Of a DNA stretch of 64,000 nucleotides, positions 1 to 7,498 are shown one piece after another. Positions within the stretch are counted from its first letter, which is position 1. Every line of letters starts with the position of its first letter. Source of the DNA: Fulvimarina uroteuthidis. GTDB lineage: Bacteria; Pseudomonadota; Alphaproteobacteria; Rhizobiales; Rhizobiaceae. The notes beneath the pieces were generated by a model, which saw nothing but the letters and a program-made list of their open reading frames with translations, was not told where the DNA came from and searched no databases. Location: NCBI RefSeq assembly GCF_034321785.1, contig NZ_JAXLPB010000002.1, positions 620,001-684,000 of the forward strand. The letters run 5' to 3'. Both the position numbers and the translations under genes were made by a program.

Positions 1-401
1 ATCCGCGCGGCGGTCAGCCCCGCAAGGCAGTCGTTCTCGACCTGCGGGCGCATTGAGCCGCCATAGAACTGCAGGCCCGTCAGGGCGCAGTGATTGTCCT
101 TGTAGGCGATCCAGCCGCGTTGCGCCTTCAGGAGCGCATCCCAGGGCCCGTCATCGTCTTCGGATAGCGGATTGTACGCGTCGGCTCGCAGTTCGCCCTG
201 GCGCTCCCTTGCGATCCGGCTCGCCTCGTCCCAGAGCGTATTGAGGCGCTCGTCGAGCCGTCCGGCGGCTTCGGCCGAGCAGATGGTCATGTCGAGCTGC
301 GTCTGGGGATCGTCGCAGTCCGGGCCGTCCTGTGCCATGGCTGCGCCCGTGCCCAGACCGAGGCCGAGACCCAGAACGCCGAGACGAACGAGCGATCTCA
401 T
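1..401 (-). CDS. LprI/DUF1311-like secreted protein in the urease cluster (3' end cut by window edge)
   Basis: At least 133 codons read without a stop to the window edge, so the C-terminus lies outside. The product starts MRSLVRLGVLGLG and has a clear signal peptide ending near AMAQ, so it should be periplasmic. The mature part shows the pattern of the DUF1311 / lysozyme-inhibitor LprI N-terminal family: paired cysteines around CDDPQTQLDMTICSAEA, a LDERLN segment and a late QRGWIAYKDNHC motif. Its ATG overlaps the ureB stop (ATGA), which implies translational coupling. The role in a urease operon is unknown to me; similar small secreted genes occur between ureB and ureC in some rhizobia (from memory). 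The family call is fairly firm; any lysozyme-inhibitor activity is not shown. Confidence 0.75.
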   Translation of the reverse strand, partial: MRSLVRLGVLGLGLGLGTGAAMAQDGPDCDDPQTQLDMTICSAEAAGRLDERLNTLWDEASRIARERQGELRADAYNPLSEDDDGPWDALLKAQRGWIAYKDNHCALTGLQFYGGSMRPQVENDCLAGLTAAR

Positions 402-703
402 CGGCTTGCCCGATATTCACCGCGAAAGCCGGTGATGTTGCCGTTGCCGCCGAACGGGACGAGTTCGACCTCGCGCTCCTGGCCCGGTTCGAACCGCACC
501 GCGGAACCGGCGGCGATATCGAGGCGCATGCCCCGGGCCCGGGCCCGGTCGAAGTCGAGCGCGGGATTGGTTTCGGCGAAGTGATAATGGCTTCCCACCT
601 GTACCGGCCGGTCGCCGGTGTTGGCGACGACGAGGGTCAGGGCCTCGCGGTCCGCGTTGAGCGTGATCGTGCCGTCGCGGACGAAGAGTTCGCCCGGGAT
701 CAT
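398..703 (-). CDS. ureB: Urease subunit beta
   Basis: This 101-residue protein is the beta subunit of the nickel enzyme urease, which hydrolyses urea to ammonia and carbamate in the cytoplasm. The length is typical of a separate UreB. Diagnostic segments are MIPGELF at the start, the VGSHYHFAETNPALDFDR core (residues about 37-54), the VRFEPG turn and the C-terminal LVPFGG. ATG and TGA overlaps join it to the small gene upstream and to the lprI-like gene downstream, so the three are probably co-translated. ureC and the Ni chaperones are not in the window and presumably lie further left. Confidence 0.96.
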   Translation of the reverse strand: MIPGELFVRDGTITLNADREALTLVVANTGDRPVQVGSHYHFAETNPALDFDRARARGMRLDIAAGSAVRFEPGQEREVELVPFGGNGNITGFRGEYRASR

Positions 704-879
704 CGCCTGCTGTTCCGGCGCACGAGGGAGAAGCCGGCAAAGCCGACGGCCGCCGCGAGGACGGCGAGAAGGCCGATCGTATCGAACGCGCCCATATGGG
801 TGTGCGTGACGGCCACCTCATGGGCCCGCGCGCCGGCGGCGGTTATAAGAAGGATCGACAGGGTGGACAGGGATCGCAT
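700..879 (-). CDS. Small histidine-containing membrane protein between ureA and ureB
   Basis: A 59-residue product with a predicted N-terminal signal or membrane segment (MRSLSTLSILLITAAGARA), a short external stretch HEVAVTHTHMG with three histidines, and a second hydrophobic segment ending in an RRNSRR tail. The start at 879 is chosen because AGGAG lies about nine bases upstream; a longer start at 903 has no such site. Its stop overlaps the ureB ATG. Nothing here is catalytic. A 185-base gap separates it from ureA. The histidines could bind nickel at the membrane, but this is a guess from position alone. I do not recognise a named family. Confidence 0.7.
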   Translation of the reverse strand: MRSLSTLSILLITAAGARAHEVAVTHTHMGAFDTIGLLAVLAAAVGFAGFSLVRRNSRR

Positions 880-1064
880 GAGAAGACAGCTCCTGGATTT
901 CATGAAAGATGTCGGGGCGGGATGGTGAAGCGCCGGTGGTCGTTCGGACAGGCCGCCAGGCCTTCGTGAGGAATGGCCGCCGTCGCGAACGGCACGCGGC
1001 AGGGGGGGGCGGGGATGTCCGGCAAGGTCCGGCCGGCGATGAATCATGGTCCGGTCGTCCCCCC

Positions 1065-1367
1065 TCAGCGGATCGGTTCGTGGACGGTGACGAGCTTGGT
1101 GCCGTCGGGAAAGGTCGCCTCGACCTGAACGTCGTGGATCATTTCGGCGATGCCCTCCATCACCTGTTCGCGGGTGAGGACGGCTGCGCCCGCCTCCATG
1201 AGGTCTGCGACCGAACGCCCGTCGCGCGCGCCCTCGACCACGAAATCGGTGATCAGCGCGATGGCTTCGGGGTGATTGAGCTTGACGCCGCGCTCCAGCC
1301 GCCGCCGCGCGACGTTCGCCGCCATGGCAACGAGGAGCTTGTCCTTTTCGCGAGGGGTCAGGATCAT
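1065..1367 (-). CDS. ureA: Urease subunit gamma
   Basis: A 100-residue urease gamma subunit, structural partner of UreB and UreC in the (alpha beta gamma)3 enzyme. Diagnostic features are the N-terminal LTPREKDKLLV, the VKLNHPEAIALI helix and the C-terminal VQVEATFPDGTKLVTVHEPIR-type end. The length equals the family norm. The start at 1367 matches the conserved MILTPREK N-terminus; a long in-frame extension upstream overlaps ureD and is not coding in this frame. It lies 29 bases after the ureD stop, so it belongs to the same transcript. Confidence 0.97.
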   Translation of the reverse strand: MILTPREKDKLLVAMAANVARRRLERGVKLNHPEAIALITDFVVEGARDGRSVADLMEAGAAVLTREQVMEGIAEMIHDVQVEATFPDGTKLVTVHEPIR

Positions 1368-1396
1368 CGCAGAAGCACTCCGGTTTTCGAGGGACG

Positions 1397-2317
1397 TCAG
1401 ACGGACCAGCAGCGGGGCAAGGCATAGCCGCCGCGAAGGTGGATGAGAAGGGGGACGAGACGGCGGCGGAGGGCGAGCGCGCTGCCCGCCATCATCCGCA
1501 CGACGAGCTTGCCGCCGACATAGCTCGCGCCACCCGCATCGCCGACGATGGCGCGCGCCCGCGCTTCCAGCGCCTCGCCCTGGGGGCCGACGAGGAGGAC
1601 GCTCGCATGGGCGATGGCGCCGCGCGCGACGGCGGCGCTTTGGAGCTTGTCGTCGATCGCCCCGTTGAGCCGAAGCGCCTCGACATGGACGGGCCGGCCC
1701 GCCTGGCGCACGGTCCACCGGTCGCGGAGGGTGCCGGTGCGCACCCGCTCGTTCATGGCGCCGCGCCCGAAGATCAGCGGCTCGCAGACGAGGAGCGAAG
1801 CGCCTTCGGACAGATCGCAGTCGATGGTCCGCGAGAAGGCCGCGCCATCGAAGGCGATCGTCTCCTGCGCCAGCCAGTGGAGCGCGGCATCCTCTTTGAC
1901 ATCCAGCCGGATCGTCGTCTCCGCCCGACCCTGCGGCGCGCGATAGAGCCGTTCGGCGGTCTGGCTGGCGAGCGTCAGATGGGTTCCGGGTCCCGCCTCG
2001 CAGTTCCAGGACATCCGGTCGCCGCCGGTCATGCCGCCGGAGGTGTTGAGAAGCACGGCTTCGAGCCGGCCGTTCGAGTGACTGTTCGGCAGGCGGATGC
2101 GCGCCGAGCCTTCCTGGTAGAGGGTCTGCAGCCTTGTAGCACCGTCCGGGGCGGATTTGGCGACGATGCGGCCGGTGCCGAAGCTGCGCTGCATGCGAAC
2201 GCCGGGCCTCGCGGCGTCCGGATCGCGATCGGCGATGATCTCGAGGGCGGGCTGTGCCGTCACGGTCCCGGCGCTCCTGTCCTGTCTTGCGGCGTCGAAG
2301 GAAGCCGAGGGGACCAT
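1397..2317 (-). CDS. ureD: Urease accessory protein UreD
   Basis: This 306-residue UreD/UreH protein is the scaffold that binds apo-urease and recruits UreF and UreG for nickel and CO2 delivery. Family features include GRIVAKSAPDG, the NTSGGMTGGDR loop (about residues 91-101), LASQTAERLYRA, the DLSEGASLLVCEPLIFGR core and the late ASYVGGKLVVRMM. The N-terminal 30 residues are variable. It starts 46 bases after urtE ends, so the urea transporter and urease genes look like one transcription unit on the minus strand. It is placed first among the urease genes, as is usual in rhizobia. Confidence 0.96.
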   Translation of the reverse strand: MVPSASFDAARQDRSAGTVTAQPALEIIADRDPDAARPGVRMQRSFGTGRIVAKSAPDGATRLQTLYQEGSARIRLPNSHSNGRLEAVLLNTSGGMTGGDRMSWNCEAGPGTHLTLASQTAERLYRAPQGRAETTIRLDVKEDAALHWLAQETIAFDGAAFSRTIDCDLSEGASLLVCEPLIFGRGAMNERVRTGTLRDRWTVRQAGRPVHVEALRLNGAIDDKLQSAAVARGAIAHASVLLVGPQGEALEARARAIVGDAGGASYVGGKLVVRMMAGSALALRRRLVPLLIHLRGGYALPRCWSV

Positions 2318-2363
2318 TGCCGGACGGCCGGGTCAAGCGGGATCATCGGGCAGCGCTCCGCCA

Positions 2364-3056
2364 TCAGACCGTGAGATGCCGGCGGACATCGTCCCGGTCG
2401 AGATCGCCGGCCACCCCTCGATGGACGACCTCGCCGCGATCGAGGATGGCGATCTGGTCCGCCAGTTCCCGGCAGAAATCCAGATATTGCTCGACGAGAA
2501 GGATCGTCATGCCGAACTCGTCGCGCAGATAGCGGATGGCCCGCCCGATATCCTTGATGATCGAGGGCTGGATGCCTTCGGTCGGCTCGTCGAGGACGAG
2601 GAGCCTCGGCCGCGTGACCAGCGCACGGCCGATCGCAAGCTGCTGCTGCTGGCCGCCGGACAGGTCGCCCCCGCGCCGGGACAGCATGTCCTTCAGAACG
2701 GGAAACAGCTCGTAGACATGGTCCGGCACGGTCCTGTCGCTCTTGAGCGGGGCAAAGCCGGTCTCAAGGTTCTCGCGCACGGTCAGCAGCGGAAAGATCT
2801 CGCGGCCCTGCGGCACGAAGCCGATGCCCTTGCGGATGCGGGCATAGGGCGCGGCTTTGCCGAGCGGCTCGTCGTCGAGCAGGATCGAACCGCGCCGGAT
2901 CGGCTGCTGGCCGACGATGGCGCGCAGAAGCGAGGTCTTGCCGACGCCGTTGCGCCCGAGGACGCAGGTGATCTCGCCGGTCTTCACCTCCAGGGAGACG
3001 TTCTTCAGGGCATGCGCGGCGCCGTAGTAGAGATCGACGTTGGAGATGGTCAGCAT
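2364..3056 (-). CDS. urtE: Urea ABC transporter ATP-binding protein UrtE
   Basis: This 230-residue ATPase belongs to the LivF-like branch used for urea and amides. Walker A is GRNGVGKTS (residues 34-42), the Q-loop lies at VPQG (81-84), the ABC signature LSGGQ at 132-136 and Walker B LLVLDEP at 152-158. The ending DLDRDDVRRHLTV resembles the UrtE C-terminus. It energises the UrtBC channel together with UrtD. A 244-base gap with a strong hairpin separates it from urtD, unlike the ATGA overlaps elsewhere in the cluster. The assignment as UrtE rather than LivF rests on context. Confidence 0.95.
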   Translation of the reverse strand: MLTISNVDLYYGAAHALKNVSLEVKTGEITCVLGRNGVGKTSLLRAIVGQQPIRRGSILLDDEPLGKAAPYARIRKGIGFVPQGREIFPLLTVRENLETGFAPLKSDRTVPDHVYELFPVLKDMLSRRGGDLSGGQQQQLAIGRALVTRPRLLVLDEPTEGIQPSIIKDIGRAIRYLRDEFGMTILLVEQYLDFCRELADQIAILDRGEVVHRGVAGDLDRDDVRRHLTV

Positions 3057-3200
3057 GATGAGGTCTCGCCCCTGTACGGATGGGTGGAAAGGCTTTTGCC
3101 GTGCGTTTCCGATGTTCTCGCGTCTGCTGCGATGGGCCGGGCAAGACTGCGCTGCGCGGAGAGAGACCGAGAGTGCCTCGATATGGGCCCGCGAGCTGAA

Positions 3201-3242
3201 CCATTCCGGATCCCCGGGACGGGGCCCGAGGATCCGGAATGG
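3201..3242 (-). repeat. Perfect 13-bp inverted repeat (hairpin) between urtD and urtE
   Basis: CCATTCCGGATCC at 3201-3213 is the exact reverse complement of GGATCCGGAATGG at 3230-3242, with a 16-base loop. Neither side has a T run, so it is not a standard intrinsic terminator. It lies in the only long gap between the urt permease/ATPase genes and may set mRNA stability or processing between urtD and urtE. Confidence 0.75.
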
Positions 3243-3300
3243 CCGCGATCGAAAACCGGACCCGATCGGGACGCAGAACCGGCACCACGAACCACGTCCC

Positions 3301-4242
3301 TCATCGTCCGAGATAGACCTCGATCACGCGCTCGTCCTTCGACACATGGTCGAGCGTGCCTTCCGACAGGACGGTGCCCTCGTGCAGGCACGTCACCTTC
3401 ACGTCGAGCATGCGCACGAAATGCATGTCGTGCTCGACGACGACGACGGACCGGGTTTCGGCGATCTTGCGCAAAAGCCGCGCCGTCTCTTCCGTCTCGG
3501 CGTCGGTCATGCCGGCCACCGGCTCGTCGACGAGAAGAAGTTCGGGGTCCTGGGCCAGCAGCATGCCGATTTCCAGCCATTGCTTCTGGCCGTGGGACAG
3601 GTCCGCCGCACGCACGGTCCGCTTTTGGGTCAGCCGCGTCTCGTCGAGGATGTCCTCGATCGTGTCGGCCTCCGCCGCGGTCCTGCGATGGAACAGGGCC
3701 CGGAAGATCGAGCGCGACCCGTCCATCGACAGGCGCAGATTGTCCTCGATGGTGAGGCCCTCGAACACGGTGGGTTTCTGGAACTTGCGCCCGATCCCCA
3801 TGGAGGCGATCGCCGCCTCGTCGTGCTGGGTGAGATCGACGTCGCCGGCAAAGAACACGTCGCCGGAATCGGGCCGGGTCTTGCCGGTGATGATGTCCAT
3901 CATCGTCGTCTTGCCGGCCCCGTTCGGCCCGATGATCGCCCGCATTTCGCCGCGCTGGACGACGAGGGAGAGATTGTTGATCGCCTTGAAGCCGTCGAAA
4001 CTCTTGGTGACGCCATCGAGATAAAGCAGCGTTTCGCGCCGTGCCCCGAGGGCCTTTTCCCTGGCGACGCGCTCGCGGGCAAGGTGCGTGGCGTAAGGGT
4101 GCGGGGAGACGAAAGGCTCGCCGCTTCGCTCGCCCCAGCCCGATGCGGCGGTCGCGCCCGGAGCGTCTTCGAGGCGGGCGCGGTTCCCGTGGATTGGCGC
4201 GGGCGCGCCGTCGCGTGCCGGCGATGGATCGGTCATGGTCAT
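3301..4242 (-). CDS. urtD: Urea ABC transporter ATP-binding protein UrtD
   Basis: A 313-residue LivG-like ATPase. Walker A is GPNGAGKTT (residues 105-113), the signature is the LSHGQKQWLE variant typical of UrtD, and Walker B is LLLVDEP followed by VAGM. ABC homology begins near residue 70 (TLLYLDGVTKSFDG), so the first 70 residues, rich in Pro, Ala and Arg, form an unusual N-terminal extension. The ATG at 4242 overlaps the urtC stop, which supports this start over a shorter one. It works with UrtE on the cytoplasmic face of UrtBC. Confidence 0.95.
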   Translation of the reverse strand: MTMTDPSPARDGAPAPIHGNRARLEDAPGATAASGWGERSGEPFVSPHPYATHLARERVAREKALGARRETLLYLDGVTKSFDGFKAINNLSLVVQRGEMRAIIGPNGAGKTTMMDIITGKTRPDSGDVFFAGDVDLTQHDEAAIASMGIGRKFQKPTVFEGLTIEDNLRLSMDGSRSIFRALFHRRTAAEADTIEDILDETRLTQKRTVRAADLSHGQKQWLEIGMLLAQDPELLLVDEPVAGMTDAETEETARLLRKIAETRSVVVVEHDMHFVRMLDVKVTCLHEGTVLSEGTLDHVSKDERVIEVYLGR

Positions 4243-5423
4243 TCTGCGGGCCTCGCGGCGGCCGTGTCGGGATCGGGAGCGTGCGGCGCGCTGCCGCCAT
4301 CAGCCTCGCCCCGTTCGCGCGCGGCGGCGGCGCGGCGGTTCTTCCAGCCGCCGAAGCCGTGGTCGAGGGTGCCGACGATGCCGCGCGGCAGGAACAGGGT
4401 GACGAAGACGAAGAGGCCGCCGAGGACGAAGAGCCAGTATTCGGGCGCGAGCGAGGTGAAGACGGTCTTGCCGTAATTGACCACGAGGGCGCCGAGCACC
4501 GGGCCGACGAGCGTTCCGCGGCCGCCGACGGCCGCCCAGACGACGATCTCGATGGAGTTCACCGGATCGAACTCGCCCGGATTGATGATGCCGACCTGCG
4601 GCACGTAGAGGGCGCCGGCAATGCCGGCCATGATGGCCGAGACCGTGAAGCCGAAGAGCTTCACATGTTCCGGGCGCCAACCGATGAAGCGGGTGCGGCT
4701 TTCCGAATCGCGCACCGCGATCATGAGATTGCCGAGCTTGGAGCGGGTGATGGCGCCGACCGTGAGAATGCCGAGTGCCAGCGCGACGCAGCTTGCCGCA
4801 AACAGCGTGGCCCGGGTTTCGGGCGCCTGGATCGAAAAGCCCAGAATGTCCTTGAAGTCGGTGAGGCCGTTGTTGCCGCCGAAGCCCATATCGTTGCGGA
4901 AGAAGGCGAGCAGCAGGGCATAGGTCATGGCCTGCGTGATGATCGAGAGATAGACCCCCGTCACCCGGCTTCGAAAGGCGAAATAGCCGAACACGAAGGC
5001 GAGGAGGCCGGGCGCGACGACGATCATCAGGGCCGCGAACCAGAACTGGTCGAAGCCGTACCAGTACCAGGGCAGCTCCTGCCAGTTTAGGAACACCATG
5101 AAGTCGGGCAGCACCGGATCGCCGTAGACGCCGCGCGAGCCGATCTGCCGCATCAGATACATGCCCATGGCATAGCCGCCGAGCGCGAAGAACGCGCCGT
5201 GGCCGAGCGACAGGATGCCGAGATAGCCCCAGACGAGATCGAGCGAGAGGGCGAGGAGGGCGTAGCAGATATACTTGCCGATCAGCGGCACCGCGTAGGG
5301 CGGCACGTGGAACGGGCTGGATGCGGGAAGCCAGAGGCTGGCCATCGGCACCAGCACCGCCGCCGCCACGAGAAGCAGGATGAGGAACCAGACGCGGGCT
5401 CCAAGGTAGCGGGCGAAGATCAT
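4239..5423 (-). CDS. urtC: Urea ABC transporter permease UrtC
   Basis: A 394-residue polytopic permease of the LivM type. Diagnostic segments are LDLVWGYLGILSLGHGAFFALGGY, the loop NGLTDFKDILGF (UrtC-specific), the EAA-like stretch AVRDSESRTRFIGWRP and VVWAAVGGRGTLVGPVLGA near the end. The C-terminus is a charged, alanine-rich tail. The start at 5423 overlaps the urtB stop (ATGA). In-frame sequence further upstream lies inside urtB and is noise. With UrtB it forms the transmembrane channel for urea. Confidence 0.96.
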   Translation of the reverse strand: MIFARYLGARVWFLILLLVAAAVLVPMASLWLPASSPFHVPPYAVPLIGKYICYALLALSLDLVWGYLGILSLGHGAFFALGGYAMGMYLMRQIGSRGVYGDPVLPDFMVFLNWQELPWYWYGFDQFWFAALMIVVAPGLLAFVFGYFAFRSRVTGVYLSIITQAMTYALLLAFFRNDMGFGGNNGLTDFKDILGFSIQAPETRATLFAASCVALALGILTVGAITRSKLGNLMIAVRDSESRTRFIGWRPEHVKLFGFTVSAIMAGIAGALYVPQVGIINPGEFDPVNSIEIVVWAAVGGRGTLVGPVLGALVVNYGKTVFTSLAPEYWLFVLGGLFVFVTLFLPRGIVGTLDHGFGGWKNRRAAAARERGEADGGSAPHAPDPDTAAARPAE

Positions 5424-7072
5424 GCGTCCACGAAGCGTCCCTTTTGCGCAAACAGGCCGCGAGGGCGTTTCTGGATGAAGAGGATGATGAGCACGAGGAC
5501 GACGATCTTGCCCAGAACCGCGCCGGCATACGGCTCCAGGAACTTGTTGAGGATGCCGAGGCTCATCGCCCCGACCAGCGTGCCCCAGAGATTTCCGACC
5601 CCGCCGAAGACGACCACCATGAAGCTGTCGATGATGTAGCCCTGGCCGAGATTGGGGGAGACATTGTCGATCTGGCTGAGCGCGACGCCGGCAATGCCGG
5701 CGATCCCGGAACCGAGCGCGAATGTCAGCGCGTCCACCCAGGGGGTGCGGATGCCCATGGCCGACGCCATCGGCCGGTTCTGGGTGACGGCCCGCATCTG
5801 CAGACCGAGCGCTGTCCTGTTGAGGACGAGCAGCAGCCCGGCGAAGACGACGAGGGAGAAGACGATGATCCACAGCCGGTTCCAGGTCACCGCCATCAGC
5901 CCGACGTCGAACGCGCCGGACATCCAGTCCGGATTGCCGACCTCGCGGTTGGTCGGGCCGAACGCGCTGCGCACGGCCTGCTGCAGGATGAGGGAGACGC
6001 CGAAGGTGGCCAGGAGGGTTTCGAGCGGCCGGCCGTAGAGAAAGCGGATCAGGCCGCGCTCCATGACGAGGCCGACGAGGCCGGACACCAGGAAGGCGAG
6101 CGGAAGGGCGATGGCGAGCGACCAGGCGAAGAGGTCGGGAACATGGGTGCGGATGAGTTCCTGGACCACATAGGTCGTGTAGGCGCCGAGCATGACCATC
6201 TCGCCATGGGCCATGTTGATGACGCCCATGACGCCGAAGGTGATGGCAAGGCCGATGGCGGCCAGCAGCAGCACCGAGCCGAGCGACAGCCCGTACCAGA
6301 CGTTCTGCGCCTGGTTCCAGAAATTGATGTTGGACTGGATCTGCGCGGCGGCGGAATTGGCCGCCGTTCTCGCCGTCTCGTCCCCGGTGGAGGCGGCGAA
6401 GGCGTTCAGGATGGTCATCGCCTCGCGGCTGCCGCGGGTCGCGAGCACCTCGGTGACGGCGGCCTTCTCGACGTCCGGGCGGTCGGAATTGAGGATCGCG
6501 GCGGCGCGCGCCTGCTCCATCGCCAGCTTGACGTCGGCGTCCTCCTCCGCCGCGATGGCGGCCTCCAGCGGCTCGATCATCTCCGGATCGGCCTCGCCGA
6601 ACAGGGTGTCGGCGGCGCGCATGCGCTGGGCCGGATTGTCGGAGCGCAGCGTCAGGGAGCCGAGGGCGCCGGTGACGGCGTTGCGGATCGAGTTCTTGAC
6701 GCGGACCTTCGTCATCTCGCCGCGCGGGGCGGTGCCGGCATCGGCGCCGGTCAGGGGATCGGCGAGCGCATAATCGTCGCCGTCGCGTTCGGCGATGAAG
6801 ACCGCCGCGTCGCTTTCCCGCCAGTAGAGATCGCCTTCGCGCAGCGCGCGCAGGGCCAGCGACACGGCTGGGTCGCCCGTCGCGGCGAGGTCGGCGATGA
6901 CGGCTTCGGTCTCGTCATAGCTCTGCTTGCCGCCGAAGCGCTGGATGATCGCGGCCGGGTCGCTTGCGGTGTCGTCGGCCGCAGCGGCGGGTGCCTGCCG
7001 ATCCTGCGCGTGGCCCGGCGCGGGAAGGGCGAGGGCGGCAAGGACGAACATCAAGGCTGCGAGCCGGCGCAT
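5420..7072 (-). CDS. urtB: Urea ABC transporter permease UrtB
   Basis: About 550 residues: a signal peptide (MRRLAALMFVLAALALPAPGHA), a soluble periplasmic domain of roughly 200 residues with repeated short helices, then a LivH-like permease domain from NFWNQAQNVWYGLSLGS onwards with NMAHGEMVMLGAYTTYV and FVVFGGVGNLWGTLVGA-type motifs. The extra periplasmic domain is normal for UrtB and separates it from LivH. The start at 7072 puts the signal peptide at the very N-terminus; 7090 is an alternative in frame, and neither has a strong ribosome site. It follows urtA after a gap of about 430 bases that holds a terminator, so its expression is probably lower than that of urtA. Confidence 0.94.
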   Translation of the reverse strand: MRRLAALMFVLAALALPAPGHAQDRQAPAAAADDTASDPAAIIQRFGGKQSYDETEAVIADLAATGDPAVSLALRALREGDLYWRESDAAVFIAERDGDDYALADPLTGADAGTAPRGEMTKVRVKNSIRNAVTGALGSLTLRSDNPAQRMRAADTLFGEADPEMIEPLEAAIAAEEDADVKLAMEQARAAAILNSDRPDVEKAAVTEVLATRGSREAMTILNAFAASTGDETARTAANSAAAQIQSNINFWNQAQNVWYGLSLGSVLLLAAIGLAITFGVMGVINMAHGEMVMLGAYTTYVVQELIRTHVPDLFAWSLAIALPLAFLVSGLVGLVMERGLIRFLYGRPLETLLATFGVSLILQQAVRSAFGPTNREVGNPDWMSGAFDVGLMAVTWNRLWIIVFSLVVFAGLLLVLNRTALGLQMRAVTQNRPMASAMGIRTPWVDALTFALGSGIAGIAGVALSQIDNVSPNLGQGYIIDSFMVVVFGGVGNLWGTLVGAMSLGILNKFLEPYAGAVLGKIVVLVLIILFIQKRPRGLFAQKGRFVDA

Positions 7073-7278
7073 CGCGCAGGACGCCCTCATGCCGCGCCAC
7101 CGTCCCGACGATCGCGGAGACGATCGCGGAAAGGCTTCGTCGAAAGAAGCTGAAATGAAACTGCACGCATGATCTTGTCCATAATGGGCCGACATCCCTT
7201 GGCCGCCCGGGAAAGGCCGACGGCGACGCGCGTCCCGGAAACGGGAACTCGGCGTCACCGCGAATGTCGCTGCGTCAA

Positions 7279-7326
7279 GAAAAACGAAAATGGGGCGGCC
7301 ACCTTGCGGTGCCCTATGGCCGCCCC
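7279..7326 (-). terminator. Intrinsic terminator downstream of urtA
   Basis: On the minus strand GGGGCGGCCA-type arms (7292-7301 and 7317-7326, perfect 10 bp, 15-base loop) are followed by ATTTTCGTTTTTC (7279-7291). This is a GC stem with a T-rich tail, located after urtA and before urtB. Confidence 0.75.
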
Positions 7327-7390
7327 GACGCGTCTGGCTTGGGAGAATCGACGCGTATCCCGTGCGAGCCCGCTCGGCTCGAAGCCTTGC

Positions 7391-7430
7391 CCGCAGGATC
7401 GTGCGTCTCTCCAGACGCCCGATCCTGCGG
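7391..7430 (-). repeat. Strong stem-loop in the urtA 3' region
   Basis: CCGCAGGATCG (7391-7401) pairs with CGATCCTGCGG (7420-7430); inside it GCGTC (7403-7407) pairs with GACGC (7414-7418) around a six-base loop. One T/C mismatch separates the two stems. There is no T run beside it. Its place 70-110 bases after the urtA stop suggests protection of the urtA message from 3' decay. Confidence 0.7.
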
Positions 7431-7460
7431 CTCTCTTTCTGACGTCACGCATCACGCCTT

Positions 7461-7495
7461 CCGAAAATCGAGTCCGATGTTCGGGGCGATGCTCT
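7461..7495. repeat. Dispersed palindromic intergenic repeat, copy A
   Basis: Begins CCGAAAATCGAGTCCGATGT and ends in CGGGGCGATGCTC. It shares its pattern (CCGAARATC, six to seven bases, CGATNTTCG, then GATGCTC-like) with copies at 36218 and 61927. It lies directly after the urtA stop codon. Confidence 0.65.
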
Positions 7496-7498
7496 CGT

